From the NCBI RefSeq assembly GCF_041435055.1, contig NZ_CP108002.1, positions 1,860,001 through 1,924,000 on the forward strand: a DNA stretch of 64,000 nucleotides, given 5' to 3'. The position numbers and the translations under genes were made by a program. Of this stretch, positions 24,996 through 33,039 are shown piece after piece. The notes below the pieces were generated by a model. It made no database searches and had not been told where the DNA came from. It worked only from the letters and a program-made list of their open reading frames with translations. This DNA is from Streptomyces sp. NBC_00341. GTDB lineage: Bacteria; Actinomycetota; Actinomycetes; Streptomycetales; Streptomycetaceae. Numbering within the stretch: the stretch's first letter is position 1; each line of letters begins with the position of its first letter.

Positions 24996-25078
24996 GCGCC
25001 GCACCGGCCCCTCGGCGCGGTACCGGCGACGCCTGACGCGAGGCGCACGCGCCCCACCCCCGCCCCGGCCGCGCCGGG

Positions 25079-25615
25079 TCAGCCCGCGATCCGCCCCAGC
25101 ATCTCCCGGGCGTACGCCTCGTCGTAGTCGCCGCCGGTGAGCAGCACCTGGAGACAGATCCCGTCCATCAGCGCGACCAGTGCCCGTGCGGTGGCCGGGT
25201 CGGTGCGGGCGGCGAGGAGTCCGGCCGTGTCGTCGGTCCACTCGGCGGCGACCGGCCGCAGCGCGGGCCTGCGCAGGGCGGCGAGGTACAGCTCGTACTC
25301 CAGCTCCGCCCGGCCCCGGCCGCCGCCGAAGAACTCCCCGAGCAGCCGGGCGAGTTCGGCCGCGAGGTCGGCGGCCGGATCGGCGAGGGCGGCGCTGTCC
25401 CGCATGAGCCCGGCGAAGTTCTCGTTCGACCGGCGGAGCGCGGCGATCAGCAGTTCGTCCAGCGAGGCGAAGTGGTACGTCGTCGAGCCGAGCGGCACAT
25501 CGGCCTCGGCCGCGACGGAGCGGTGGCTGAGCCCGGCGATGCCCTTGGCGCCGACCACCCGGATCGCCGCGTCGATGATCCGGGCGCGCCGCTCGGGGTC
25601 GTACCGCCGCACCAT
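25079..25615 (-). CDS. TetR-family transcriptional regulator
   Basis: This 178-residue regulator has an N-terminal helix-turn-helix (RRARIIDAAIRVVGAKGIAG, then HRSVAAEADVPLGSTTYHFA) in residues 6-52 and an all-helical ligand domain. The recognition-helix pattern GSTTYHFASLDELL is classic TetR. The ATG at 25615 overlaps the stop of the SMR pump gene (TCAT on the plus strand), so regulator and pump are one translationally coupled unit. It probably represses that unit in the absence of the pump's substrate. Confidence 0.92.
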   Translation of the reverse strand: MVRRYDPERRARIIDAAIRVVGAKGIAGLSHRSVAAEADVPLGSTTYHFASLDELLIAALRRSNENFAGLMRDSAALADPAADLAAELARLLGEFFGGGRGRAELEYELYLAALRRPALRPVAAEWTDDTAGLLAARTDPATARALVALMDGICLQVLLTGGDYDEAYAREMLGRIAG

Positions 25616-25935
25616 CAGTGCGCACCGCCCAGGTTGAGCACCACCACACCGGCGATGACCAGCGCTATGCCCGCCACCTTGACCGGATTGCCGGACTCCC
25701 CCATGAACAGGATTCCGATGACGGCGACGGCGGCGGTGCCGATGCCGGCCCAGATCGCGTACGCCGTGCCCATCGACAGGGTCTTGAGGGTCTGGGCGAG
25801 CAGCGAGAAGGCCAGCAGATAGCCGACGACGGTGATCAGCGAAGGCCACAGCCGGGTGAAACCCTCGCTGTACTTCATGGCGGTCGTCCCGGCCACCTCC
25901 GCCGCGATGGCCGCGGCCAGCAGTCCATATCCCAT
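25615..25935 (-). CDS. Small multidrug resistance (SMR) efflux protein
   Basis: This 106-residue, four-helix membrane protein matches the EmrE/QacE family. The start MGYGLLAAAIAAEVAGTTAM carries the essential membrane-embedded Glu14. Helix 3 is MGTAYAIWAGIGTAAVAVIG with the conserved AYAIW-G-G pattern, and the C-terminus is VAGIALVIAGVVVLNL. It would work as a proton-coupled dimer exporting cationic compounds. I chose the ATG at 25935 by family alignment; an ATG at 25953 would add MRTLVH. A TACACT hexamer ends 6 bp before the chosen ATG, so the message may be leaderless. It is co-transcribed with the TetR gene. Confidence 0.92.
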   Translation of the reverse strand: MGYGLLAAAIAAEVAGTTAMKYSEGFTRLWPSLITVVGYLLAFSLLAQTLKTLSMGTAYAIWAGIGTAAVAVIGILFMGESGNPVKVAGIALVIAGVVVLNLGGAH

Positions 25936-25950
25936 GTGTACGAGTGTACG
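25936..25950. promoter_or_regulatory. GTAC-containing repeat at the SMR promoter
   Basis: The plus-strand sequence TGTACGAGTGTACG holds two TGTAC units 8 bp apart directly at the presumed start of transcription of the SMR-TetR pair. It is a reasonable place for the TetR protein to bind; the symmetry is only partial. Confidence 0.3.
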
Positions 25951-26044
25951 CATCGACGGTCGCGAAATGCCCGGGGTTACCCGGACTCACTGGGCGCTAC
26001 CGTGGTCCGTCCATGTACATGACCGAGGGACAGGCGGAGCGGCA

Positions 26045-27169
26045 GTGGCGCAGGACGCAGGGTGGGGCGGCGGGCCGCAGGGCACGCCGAACGGGGGCGC
26101 GCCGTACGGGGGGCCGCCCGGCTGGGGCGGCTGGGGCGGCGGCTGGATGCCGCCCAAACCCGGGGTGATACCCCTGGGGCCGCTGAGGCTCGGGGACATA
26201 TTGAACGGCGCGTTCGCCACCGTGGGCCGCCACGGCAAGCAGCTCTACGGCGTCGGTGCGGCCGCCTACGGAGGGGCGCTGGCCGTGGTCGTGGCGACGA
26301 TCGCGATCGCCTACTCCGCCACGGCGGGCCATCTGGACCGGCTGGTCTCGCTCAGCGCCGACGAGGACGCCAGAACCGGGGACTGGGTACCGGTCCTGGT
26401 CGCCTTCTGCGTGATCGCCCTGGTGTGCCTGATCGTGGGCGTCCTCTCCACGGCCCTGATGTACGCGGCCGTGCCCTCGGTCCTCCAGGAAGCGGTGCTG
26501 GGCCGGCGGACCACCTTCTCCGTCGTCTGGCGCCGGGCCTGGGCACGGGTCCCCGCCGTGATCGGAACCGTCTTCCTGACCTCGCTGATCGCGATGATCC
26601 CCATCCTGCTCGTCTGGGCCGGAGTCGTCGCCCTCATCGTCGGCCTGGCCGGCTCGGGCGGCGGCGGCGGTGCCTCGGTCGCGCTGATCATCATCGGCGT
26701 CCTCGGCGCACTGGCGACGGGGCCACTGGCGCTCTGGCTCTGGGTGAAGTTCAGCCTGGCGCCCTCGGCCGCGGTCTTCGAGAACCAGGGCCCCATCGCA
26801 GCGATGCGCCGCTCGTCCGTGCTGGTGCGCGGGGACTGGTGGCGGATCTTCGGCATCACCCTGCTGGCGGGCGCCATGGCGGGGGTCGCGAGCTATGTGA
26901 TCCAGCTGCCGTTCACGTTCCTCGGCATGTTCTCGGGCATGCTCGGCTCGGCCAACCTCAGCGACGACCCGAACGCGGCGTCGATCGTCGTCGCCATGAG
27001 CGGCTACCTGCTGGCCGTGCTGGTCGGCCAGCTCGTCAGCCAGCTGATCGTGGCCACGTTCCCGCCGCTGGTGACGGGCCTGCTGTACGTGGACCGCCGC
27101 ATCCGCACCGAGGACCTGGGCCCGGTCCTCGCCGAGGCCGCCGCCGTACCGCCGCAGTACACGGGCTGA
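26045..27169 (+). CDS. Integral membrane protein with GDPD-membrane-domain-like architecture
   Basis: This 374-residue protein has a Gly/Pro-rich cytoplasmic start (residues 1-45, GWGGWGGGWMPPKPG) followed by PLRLGDILNGAFATVGRH and about six membrane segments. 'PLxxGDILxGAFxxxR' before the first helix is typical of a widespread actinobacterial family related to the membrane domain of glycerophosphodiester phosphodiesterases; the catalytic domain itself is absent. FENQGPIAAMRRSSVLVRGDWWRIFG between helices is also characteristic. The function is unknown. I chose the GTG at 26045, with GGAG 5 bp upstream. Confidence 0.82.
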   Translation: MAQDAGWGGGPQGTPNGGAPYGGPPGWGGWGGGWMPPKPGVIPLGPLRLGDILNGAFATVGRHGKQLYGVGAAAYGGALAVVVATIAIAYSATAGHLDRLVSLSADEDARTGDWVPVLVAFCVIALVCLIVGVLSTALMYAAVPSVLQEAVLGRRTTFSVVWRRAWARVPAVIGTVFLTSLIAMIPILLVWAGVVALIVGLAGSGGGGGASVALIIIGVLGALATGPLALWLWVKFSLAPSAAVFENQGPIAAMRRSSVLVRGDWWRIFGITLLAGAMAGVASYVIQLPFTFLGMFSGMLGSANLSDDPNAASIVVAMSGYLLAVLVGQLVSQLIVATFPPLVTGLLYVDRRIRTEDLGPVLAEAAAVPPQYTG

Positions 27170-27183
27170 GGCGGCCCGCGTGT

Positions 27184-27214
27184 TTGACCTTGACACGGTG
27201 ACAAGGTCTTGACT
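27184..27214 (+). promoter_or_regulatory. MerR-type promoter with operator in a long spacer
   Basis: A TTGACC -35 box (27184-27189) is followed after a 19-bp spacer by TTGACT as a weak -10. The spacer region carries a dyad with arms GACCTTG (27186-27192) and CAAGGTC (27202-27208). A 19-bp spacer holding a dyad is the classic arrangement for MerR activators, and a MerR gene is the second gene downstream. Confidence 0.65.
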
Positions 27215-27236
27215 GCCTGCCAAGGAGGTGGCCCCC

Positions 27237-27947
27237 ATGGCGATCACAGGGCAGGGCACGAACACGGGCACGGGTACGGGCACGAGTACGGGTGGGGAGA
27301 CGGACACGGCACGGGCGCTGCGGGGCTTGGCGGACGACCGTTCGTCGGTACGGCTGCGGGCGGCGCTCGCGGCCGGCACGGCTCCCGACCCGTGCTTCGT
27401 CGACGGGCTCATCGAGCGATGCGCGGTCGAGCCCGAGTTCCTCGTTCGCGACATGCTGACCTGGGCGCTCACCCGCCACCCGACGCCCCTGACGCTTCCC
27501 GGTCTGCTCCGCGAACTCCGCGCGGAGCGCGCGCAGGCACGGAGCCAGGCGCTGCACACGCTGTCCAAGATCGGGGACCCTCAGGCGTGGCCGGCCATCA
27601 CCCGCACGCTCCTGTGCGACGCCGACGACGAAGTGGCGCGGACCGCCTGGCGGACGGCGGTCGCGCTCGTACCGGACGGCGAGGAATCCGCACTGGCCAC
27701 GGTGCTGGCGACACAGCTCGGGCGCGGTGGGCGGGAGACGCAGCTGAGCCTGAGCCGGTCCCTGGTCGCACTGGGGGAAGCGGTCGCGCCCGCTCTGCTC
27801 GCCGCGACAACCGCCCCCGAGCCCGGTGTGCGTGCGCACGCGATCGCCACCCAGCGGCTGTTGCGCGATCCGGACGCCGGATTCGAGTACGCGATCGAGG
27901 AGGCGAAGCGCGTCGTGGCCCTGGGCGGGTCCGTCCAGGAGGGATGA
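27237..27947 (+). CDS. HEAT-repeat protein, partner of the MerR-HEAT regulator
   Basis: This 236-residue protein has a Gly/Thr-rich low-complexity N-terminus (residues 5-22) followed by helical repeats of about 30 residues. These read as HEAT/PBS-lyase-like units: DRSSVRLRAALAAGTAPDPC, RAQARSQALHTLSKIGDPQA, DADDEVARTAWRTAVALVPD and PEPGVRAHAIATQRLL. It has no catalytic motif and probably binds another protein. The ATG at 27237 has AGGAGG 8 bp upstream; the GTG at 27228 is part of that ribosome site. It lies 6 bp before the MerR-HEAT gene, behind a MerR-style promoter. Confidence 0.82.
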   Translation: MAITGQGTNTGTGTGTSTGGETDTARALRGLADDRSSVRLRAALAAGTAPDPCFVDGLIERCAVEPEFLVRDMLTWALTRHPTPLTLPGLLRELRAERAQARSQALHTLSKIGDPQAWPAITRTLLCDADDEVARTAWRTAVALVPDGEESALATVLATQLGRGGRETQLSLSRSLVALGEAVAPALLAATTAPEPGVRAHAIATQRLLRDPDAGFEYAIEEAKRVVALGGSVQEG

Positions 27948-27953
27948 TGGGAC

Positions 27954-28958
27954 GTGTTGATCGGTGAGGTCGCCCGGCGGTCCGGGGTCAGTGCCCGCAT
28001 GCTCCGGCACTACGAGTCGCTCGGCCTGGTGAGCCCTTCGGGACGCACCGGCTCCGGCTACCGGGAGTACTCCGGGCAGGACATCCGGCGGATCTTCCAC
28101 ATCGAGAGCCTGCGGTCGCTGGGGCTGTCGCTGCGGGAGATCGGACGCGCACTCGACGACCCCGGCTTCACACCCTCACTGCTCGTCGACGACCTCGTCC
28201 GCCAGACGCGCGAACGCATCGCGGCGGAGACCGAACTGCTCACGGTGCTGCGCCGGGTCGATGCCACGGACCCGGCCGGCTGGGACGACGTCCTCCAGGT
28301 CGTGGCACTCCTGCGGGCGCTGGGCTCGAAGAGCGCCGACACCCGCCAGCGCGCGGCCCTGTCCTCGGGCGACGAGGTGCCGGTACCGGTGGAGGCCCTG
28401 GTGGAAGCGGCGCTGAGCGAGACAGAACCGAACGTCGCCGGAGCCATTCGCTGGGCGCTGGCACGCTCCGGCGACCGGGGCCCGGCACTCCTGGCGGCGG
28501 GCCTCGACTCCCCGGAGGCCGCCGTACGGGAACGCGCCGTTCAGTCCCTCGCGGAGCTGCCTGGCGGTGAGGCCGCCGCGCGACTGCGGGACGCCCTCGC
28601 GCACCCCGACACCGTGGTGCGCGGGCACGCGGCGCTGGCGCTCGGTGAACGTGGTGTGGCCGAGGCGGTTCCGACCCTCATCGGCATGGTCGTGGAGGGC
28701 CGGAACGACACCGGCGCGGCCGACGCGCTCGGCGTGCTCGCGGGCGACACCGCTGCGGCGGACCGGATCGCCGCCGCTCTCGTCGACCGCCTCGCCGAGG
28801 ACACCACTCAGCCGCCCGCCCGCGGCCGGCTGACCCAGGCACTGGCGGGCGTCCCCGGGACGAGGGCCTCACGTGCCCTGGTGGAGCTGTCGCGGGACGG
28901 GGACCGAGCCGTGGCCCTGACCGCGACGTACCTGCTTCAGCTGCGCGGCGAAGGGTGA
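27954..28958 (+). CDS. MerR-family regulator with C-terminal HEAT repeats
   Basis: This 334-residue protein has a canonical MerR N-terminus (IGEVARRSGVSARMLRHYES, GLVSPSGRTGSGYREYS and a LRSLGLSLREIGRAL helix) in residues 1-75. A dimerisation helix follows (LLVDDLVRQTRERIAAETEL). In place of the usual short effector domain there are about 200 residues of HEAT-like repeats, for example LSETEPNVAGAIRWALARSG, LDSPEAAVRERAVQSLAELP and LAHPDTVVRGHAALALGERG. The MerR part should bind the dyad at 27186-27208. The GTG start at 27954 has AGGAGGG 10 bp upstream. Confidence 0.88.
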   Translation: MLIGEVARRSGVSARMLRHYESLGLVSPSGRTGSGYREYSGQDIRRIFHIESLRSLGLSLREIGRALDDPGFTPSLLVDDLVRQTRERIAAETELLTVLRRVDATDPAGWDDVLQVVALLRALGSKSADTRQRAALSSGDEVPVPVEALVEAALSETEPNVAGAIRWALARSGDRGPALLAAGLDSPEAAVRERAVQSLAELPGGEAAARLRDALAHPDTVVRGHAALALGERGVAEAVPTLIGMVVEGRNDTGAADALGVLAGDTAAADRIAAALVDRLAEDTTQPPARGRLTQALAGVPGTRASRALVELSRDGDRAVALTATYLLQLRGEG

Positions 28959-29119
28959 CCGGTCGGCTGCTCGGGGCGACAGTTCTGACGTACGGCCCGG
29001 ACGTACGGCAGGGTCCCGAAGGGAAATCGGCCTTCCCAGCCGACGGACGGCAGGCGACAATGCGTATCAGCGGCGAACCGAAACAGAGTTCCGGTTCCGC
29101 CGGACACACGGGGGGTCAC

Positions 29120-29302
29120 ATGATCGTTGTCGTTGCCATAGTGGTCGTGCTCGCTGCGGCTGTCGGCGGATGCCTGATCGCGCTTCGTCGCAGAGGCGGC
29201 TCGGGCGAACGCGGCGCGGTGGAGCGCGGGGCTGCGGACCAGGGACTCGCGAAGGGCCTGGGAACGGGGAACGCCCAGCGGCAGAACATGGGCCCCTTCT
29301 GA
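29120..29302 (+). CDS. Small single-pass membrane protein
   Basis: This 60-residue protein is one N-terminal hydrophobic helix (MIVVVAIVVVLAAAVGGCLI) followed by a basic RRR stop-transfer signal and a polar Gly/Ala/Gln tail. Short proteins of this kind recur in Streptomyces, usually without known function. The only ribosome-site-like sequence is a G-run upstream. It ends about 110 bp before a perfect terminator hairpin. The coding call rests on composition and position. Confidence 0.5.
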   Translation: MIVVVAIVVVLAAAVGGCLIALRRRGGSGERGAVERGAADQGLAKGLGTGNAQRQNMGPF

Positions 29303-29412
29303 GTCGACTTCCCCACCGCCCGGAGGAGTGGGGCGCCCGTGCCCGGCGCGACGCGGGGGCCTTCGGCCCGGAGCGGACGCGGGACCGGCACCGGCGCCCG
29401 GGACGTGCGTGA

Positions 29413-29447
29413 CTCGGCCCCGTACCCGGTGCGGGTACGGGGCCGAG
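29413..29447. terminator. Bidirectional terminator hairpin
   Basis: CTCGGCCCCGTACCCG (29413-29428) and CGGGTACGGGGCCGAG (29432-29447) form a perfect 16-bp stem with a 3-nt loop. It lies between the small membrane gene and the convergent LADTG protein gene and can serve both. Confidence 0.9.
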
Positions 29448-29472
29448 AGGATGGTGCTCAGCGGGTGGTGCG

Positions 29473-31869
29473 TCAGCCGTCGGCCGTGGTGCGGCGGCGC
29501 TTCCACCAGACCAGGGCCGCGCCCGCTGCCGCGAGTGCGGCGGCGATACCCGCGATCAGCCCGACAGGTGTGTCGGAGCCCGTGTCGGCGAGGCCGCCGT
29601 CAGGGGAATGCGCGGGCGGGGTCTGGCCGCCGCTCCCGTTGCCGGTGCCCGGCGTCGACGGGCTCGGCGCCGGGGTCGACGGCGGGTGGGTCGGCGTGGG
29701 GTCGCCCGGGTCGGACGGGGTGGGCGTCGGCGTCGGGTCGGTACCGTCTGAGACCTTGCCGGTGTTGTTGCCGCCGAGGAAGGCCGTGTCGGTGTCGCCG
29801 TAGGCGGTGGTCGACTTCACGGCCGCCTTCACCGTGTCGGGCATCTCCGGGTTCTCCGCCTGGAAGCGGTCCTTCGAGATGTTCTTCTTGGGCTGCTTGG
29901 AGAAGTCCACGCCGCCCAGGAAGAACGAGAACTCCAGGACGGAGCCGTCCTGCGGGTACGTCCGCTTGAAGTGGAAGTCACCCTCGCGGAACGACTTCAT
30001 GTAGTCCGCGTAGACCTTGTCGCGGTCCCACTTCGTGCGCGAGGGCCAGGCGGTCGCGTCGTCGGAGCCGATGATCTTGTGGAATTCACCGGGCTTCACC
30101 GCGTCACGCTGCTTGATCCACTCGGCGGCGATCCGGGAGGTGTAGACGCTGCGCAGCTCGGAGTACTGAGGTGCGCTGTTGACGAGCTTCTCGACCTCGG
30201 GGATCGCGATCTGCTGGATCTGCCGGAAGTTGTGCTCCTGGACGGCCTCCGGCTGCTCGCACTTGTTGCCCTCGCTGAAGTCGATCTTCGCGGCCTTGAC
30301 GTCCATGGGCGCGTCGAGGATGTAGAGCTTGCCGTCCTCCTCGCGGACCTGGGCCGGAGCGGGCTCGATGTAGTACCGGTACGTCTTCCAGCAGGGTGCG
30401 CCGTTGACGTGCTGGAACGAGTCCCACAGCCGGTTGCCGACCGGGTTGTCCGGGACCATCACCCGGGCCAGGTCGTGCTTCATCGCCAGGTCGGCCTCCA
30501 GGAGGACGCGGCCTGCGTCGGTCTTCGCGAGCTTGTCGTCCGTGACCTGGTCCGGCTGGTCGGGGTTGAGGTTCACCCAGAACCGGTTGGGGTGCAGTGA
30601 CAGCCAGGTGAACATCGCGTCGGACGAGAGGTCGATCTTCGCCCCGCCGCCCCATGAGGGGTTGGCGTCCTCGTCGTCGTTCATCCGGGCCTTGAAGCCG
30701 TAGTCCATGCCCTTGCCCTTGACGGGTTCGGTGACGTACCGCAGCTCCATGGTGGTGAAGTCGATGCCACCCGGGCCCCGCATCCGGTACGGCGCGCCGG
30801 GAGCCTGCCGGGTGACCGCCTGCCGGCGCTGGGCCTCTTCCTTCGTGCGGCCGGAGTTGCGGGCGAAGTCGTTGGCCGCGCCCCGGGAGCTGCCGCAGCC
30901 GGCCGCCTTGGCCGAGGCCAGGGTGGCGGCGGGAGGGCAGGCCCGGCCGCTGAAGGCCGGGTCCTGGCGGGTGTACCGGGGGTCCGGGGTGAACTTGGCG
31001 TCCGGCACGGCCCGGTGCTGGTACCAGGAGACGCCGTGCGCTCGCAGCCGCGCCTGGACTGCGTTGCTGGGCGGCTCGCCCAAGACGTACACGACCTTGT
31101 AGCCGCGCTTGGCCAGGGCTTTGTCCACGAGCAGCTGCTTGCTGTCGATCTGCTTGGTCCCGGACTTGAACTCGTAGATGATCTTGTCGCGACCGGTGGT
31201 CTTGATCGCGTCGAAGCGGCGGTCCTTCTTGACGTTGTCCTCGCCCAGCTCGTCGACGAGTTCCTGGAAGAGCTCCGGCATCTCCTCGGCCATCGAGTAC
31301 TGGCAGTACCAGTTCTTGCCGCCGAGCTTGAAGTACTGGGCGACCTCCTGCTCGTAGGCGTTGCCGCCGCGGCTGTTGGCCTCGCCGTTGACGTAGTAGC
31401 TGTTCACGTACTCGTTGAAGGTGCCCGTGTACGGCTTGGCCCCGCTGCTCTGGTTCTGCTTCCAGTACGCCCAGGCGTGCTCCGGCGAGGCGTTGGGGTA
31501 CTTCTTCGGGTCGGCCACGATCTTGTCCAGCACCTCGTCGCTGGGGAGTTCGAGGCCGGAGAGCGCCTTGCGGGGGTTGTCGTAGGAGTAGGTGCGCCTG
31601 GTGTCCCCCAGGGTGCGCCACTGGTACTTCCCGCCGGGCTTGAAGCCCGGCAGGCTTCCGAGGCGGGGTGCCTTGTTGGGTGTCTGGTACTTGCCGGTGC
31701 AGCTCTGGGGAGCGGCCTCGGCCTCCTGGACGTTGCCCAGGAGCGGCAGGCTGCCGGAGAGAATCCCGACGCTCAGCGCGAGGACGGCCGCGCGGCCGAA
31801 CCAGCTGGAGAGCCGTGGTATGGCGGTGGTCAAGGTGATGGTCCCATGGTCAGGGGGCCACGGGTTCAC
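29473..31869 (-). CDS. Secreted, LAXTG-sorted surface protein with PD-(D/E)XK nuclease-like domain
   Basis: This 798-residue exported protein has a signal sequence (residues ~20-52, cleavage near AEA-AP). The segment at residues 165-270 carries the restriction-endonuclease-fold set: Glu173 in the first helix, Asp220 in RRFDAIK, and Glu233-x-Lys235 in IIYEFKSG. A helix and strand (QLLVDKALAKRGYKVVYVLG) follow, as in Tox-REase domains. A second domain at about 380-480 (DFTTMELRYVTEP, then LHPNRFWVNLNPDQPDQV) is conserved-looking but of unknown role. A Pro/Thr/Ser/Gly wall-spanning stretch ends in LADTG (residue 760), a hydrophobic helix and KRRR, which is the class E sortase signal. The GTG at 31869 has no good ribosome site. 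No immunity partner is certain. Confidence 0.8.
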   Translation of the reverse strand: MNPWPPDHGTITLTTAIPRLSSWFGRAAVLALSVGILSGSLPLLGNVQEAEAAPQSCTGKYQTPNKAPRLGSLPGFKPGGKYQWRTLGDTRRTYSYDNPRKALSGLELPSDEVLDKIVADPKKYPNASPEHAWAYWKQNQSSGAKPYTGTFNEYVNSYYVNGEANSRGGNAYEQEVAQYFKLGGKNWYCQYSMAEEMPELFQELVDELGEDNVKKDRRFDAIKTTGRDKIIYEFKSGTKQIDSKQLLVDKALAKRGYKVVYVLGEPPSNAVQARLRAHGVSWYQHRAVPDAKFTPDPRYTRQDPAFSGRACPPAATLASAKAAGCGSSRGAANDFARNSGRTKEEAQRRQAVTRQAPGAPYRMRGPGGIDFTTMELRYVTEPVKGKGMDYGFKARMNDDEDANPSWGGGAKIDLSSDAMFTWLSLHPNRFWVNLNPDQPDQVTDDKLAKTDAGRVLLEADLAMKHDLARVMVPDNPVGNRLWDSFQHVNGAPCWKTYRYYIEPAPAQVREEDGKLYILDAPMDVKAAKIDFSEGNKCEQPEAVQEHNFRQIQQIAIPEVEKLVNSAPQYSELRSVYTSRIAAEWIKQRDAVKPGEFHKIIGSDDATAWPSRTKWDRDKVYADYMKSFREGDFHFKRTYPQDGSVLEFSFFLGGVDFSKQPKKNISKDRFQAENPEMPDTVKAAVKSTTAYGDTDTAFLGGNNTGKVSDGTDPTPTPTPSDPGDPTPTHPPSTPAPSPSTPGTGNGSGGQTPPAHSPDGGLADTGSDTPVGLIAGIAAALAAAGAALVWWKRRRTTADG

Positions 31870-32042
31870 GGTGCGGGTGTGCGAGTCAGGTCACGGCCCC
31901 CGTGGAAGTGACCTGTTGGGGTCCACGATAGGAGGAACACGCGAAGGGGATGGCGGGGACACGCCAAGTTGCCGGATCGTAACTCGCCTTCGCAGTAGGC
32001 CAGTTCGGGGCGAGAAGCTCACGCGTGTCTAGAGTGGCGGGC

Positions 32043-33029
32043 ATGTCTGACAACACGAACGGCGCGGCGGACAACACCGTGGGCGAGCAGTTGGCCGCGT
32101 GGATCGACGATGTCCCGGCGCGGGTGATGCGGCTGAACACCTGGTACACCCCGGAGGAGTTCGAACCGGACATGTCGGCGGATTCGCTCGCGCTCCTGGA
32201 GGACGCCATCGTGTTCACCTACCGGCCCGAAGGGACGCCCGACTCCGAGGACTTCCTCCAAGGGGCGATGGCCTACCTCGGCGAGGCCCTGATGACCGTC
32301 GGCGGCGGCCGCTGGGCGTGGAGCACCACCGGGCGGCCGGTCGTGCTGTCCGACCCCGCACTGGGCCTCGCGCCGGTCGACCCCCTGGAGCTGATCATCG
32401 CCGCGCAGGAGCGCGCCGAGCCCGGCGCGTTCACCGAGGCCGCCGACCGGCTGCGCGCCGCGGTCGCCGTCCACCGCGAGCGGGAGCCCGGGTGGAAGCC
32501 CGCCAAGGAGCCGACACCCGGCCTCGACCCCGCGGCAGCCGCCGCTCCGCATCCCTGGCTGGCGGGCTGGCTCTCTGAGCGCCTGGACGGTTTCCCCGCC
32601 TGGGCGGCCGGGACCGGTGTCGCGGCGGAGGAGTGGGACTTCTCGCCCGGGTCGCTGGAGACGCTCGGACGGCTCACGGTAGAACGGTTCGGCACGAAGG
32701 AGGCGTACCGGGCAGCCGAGGACACGCCCTTCGTCCAGGGCGCCCTCTGGTACGTCGGCGAGGTCGCCGTCCGCCACTGCCACGGAGCCTGGACCTACCG
32801 CGAGGCCGCCGCCCGTATCCCACGGGAAGAGGTGGCGAAGAACATCTACCTGGAGCGGCCTTTCGTCAACCAGCCCACCGTCCGGGACGGAGTCGGCGAG
32901 GTGCCGTTCTACGCCCTTCTGGCCGCCGTCGGTGACAAGGACCCGGCCGTACTCCTGGAGCGCCTCGCCCGCTACCGGGACACCGACCCGGACGACGGGC
33001 CGGTGGTGTACCGGGGCGAAGAGGCGTAG
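32043..33029 (+). CDS. Hypothetical protein with two similar halves
   Basis: This 328-residue soluble protein has no motif I can name. It appears to contain an internal duplication. The first half has FLQGAMAYLGEALMTVGGGRWAW near residue 80, and the second has FVQGALWYVGEVAVRHCHGAWTY near 235. Each follows a helical stretch of similar spacing. Such architecture occurs in some immunity and regulatory proteins, but that is speculation. The ATG at 32043 has no ribosome site; TAGAGT ends 6 bp upstream, so the message may be nearly leaderless. It diverges from the LADTG surface protein gene and converges on the AlkB-like gene. Confidence 0.75.
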   Translation: MSDNTNGAADNTVGEQLAAWIDDVPARVMRLNTWYTPEEFEPDMSADSLALLEDAIVFTYRPEGTPDSEDFLQGAMAYLGEALMTVGGGRWAWSTTGRPVVLSDPALGLAPVDPLELIIAAQERAEPGAFTEAADRLRAAVAVHREREPGWKPAKEPTPGLDPAAAAAPHPWLAGWLSERLDGFPAWAAGTGVAAEEWDFSPGSLETLGRLTVERFGTKEAYRAAEDTPFVQGALWYVGEVAVRHCHGAWTYREAAARIPREEVAKNIYLERPFVNQPTVRDGVGEVPFYALLAAVGDKDPAVLLERLARYRDTDPDDGPVVYRGEEA

Positions 33030-33039
33030 GAGGACCCGG

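Noticed and set aside
21707-25036. Open frame of about 1,109 codons on the plus strand
   Set aside because: It crosses dapD, an MFS gene and the HxlR-redoxin gene in a non-coding phase, and all three have clear family motifs.
27250-27300. Short GGCACGGGTACG-like tandem repeats
   Set aside because: They encode the Gly/Thr-rich N-terminus of the HEAT protein and need no other explanation.
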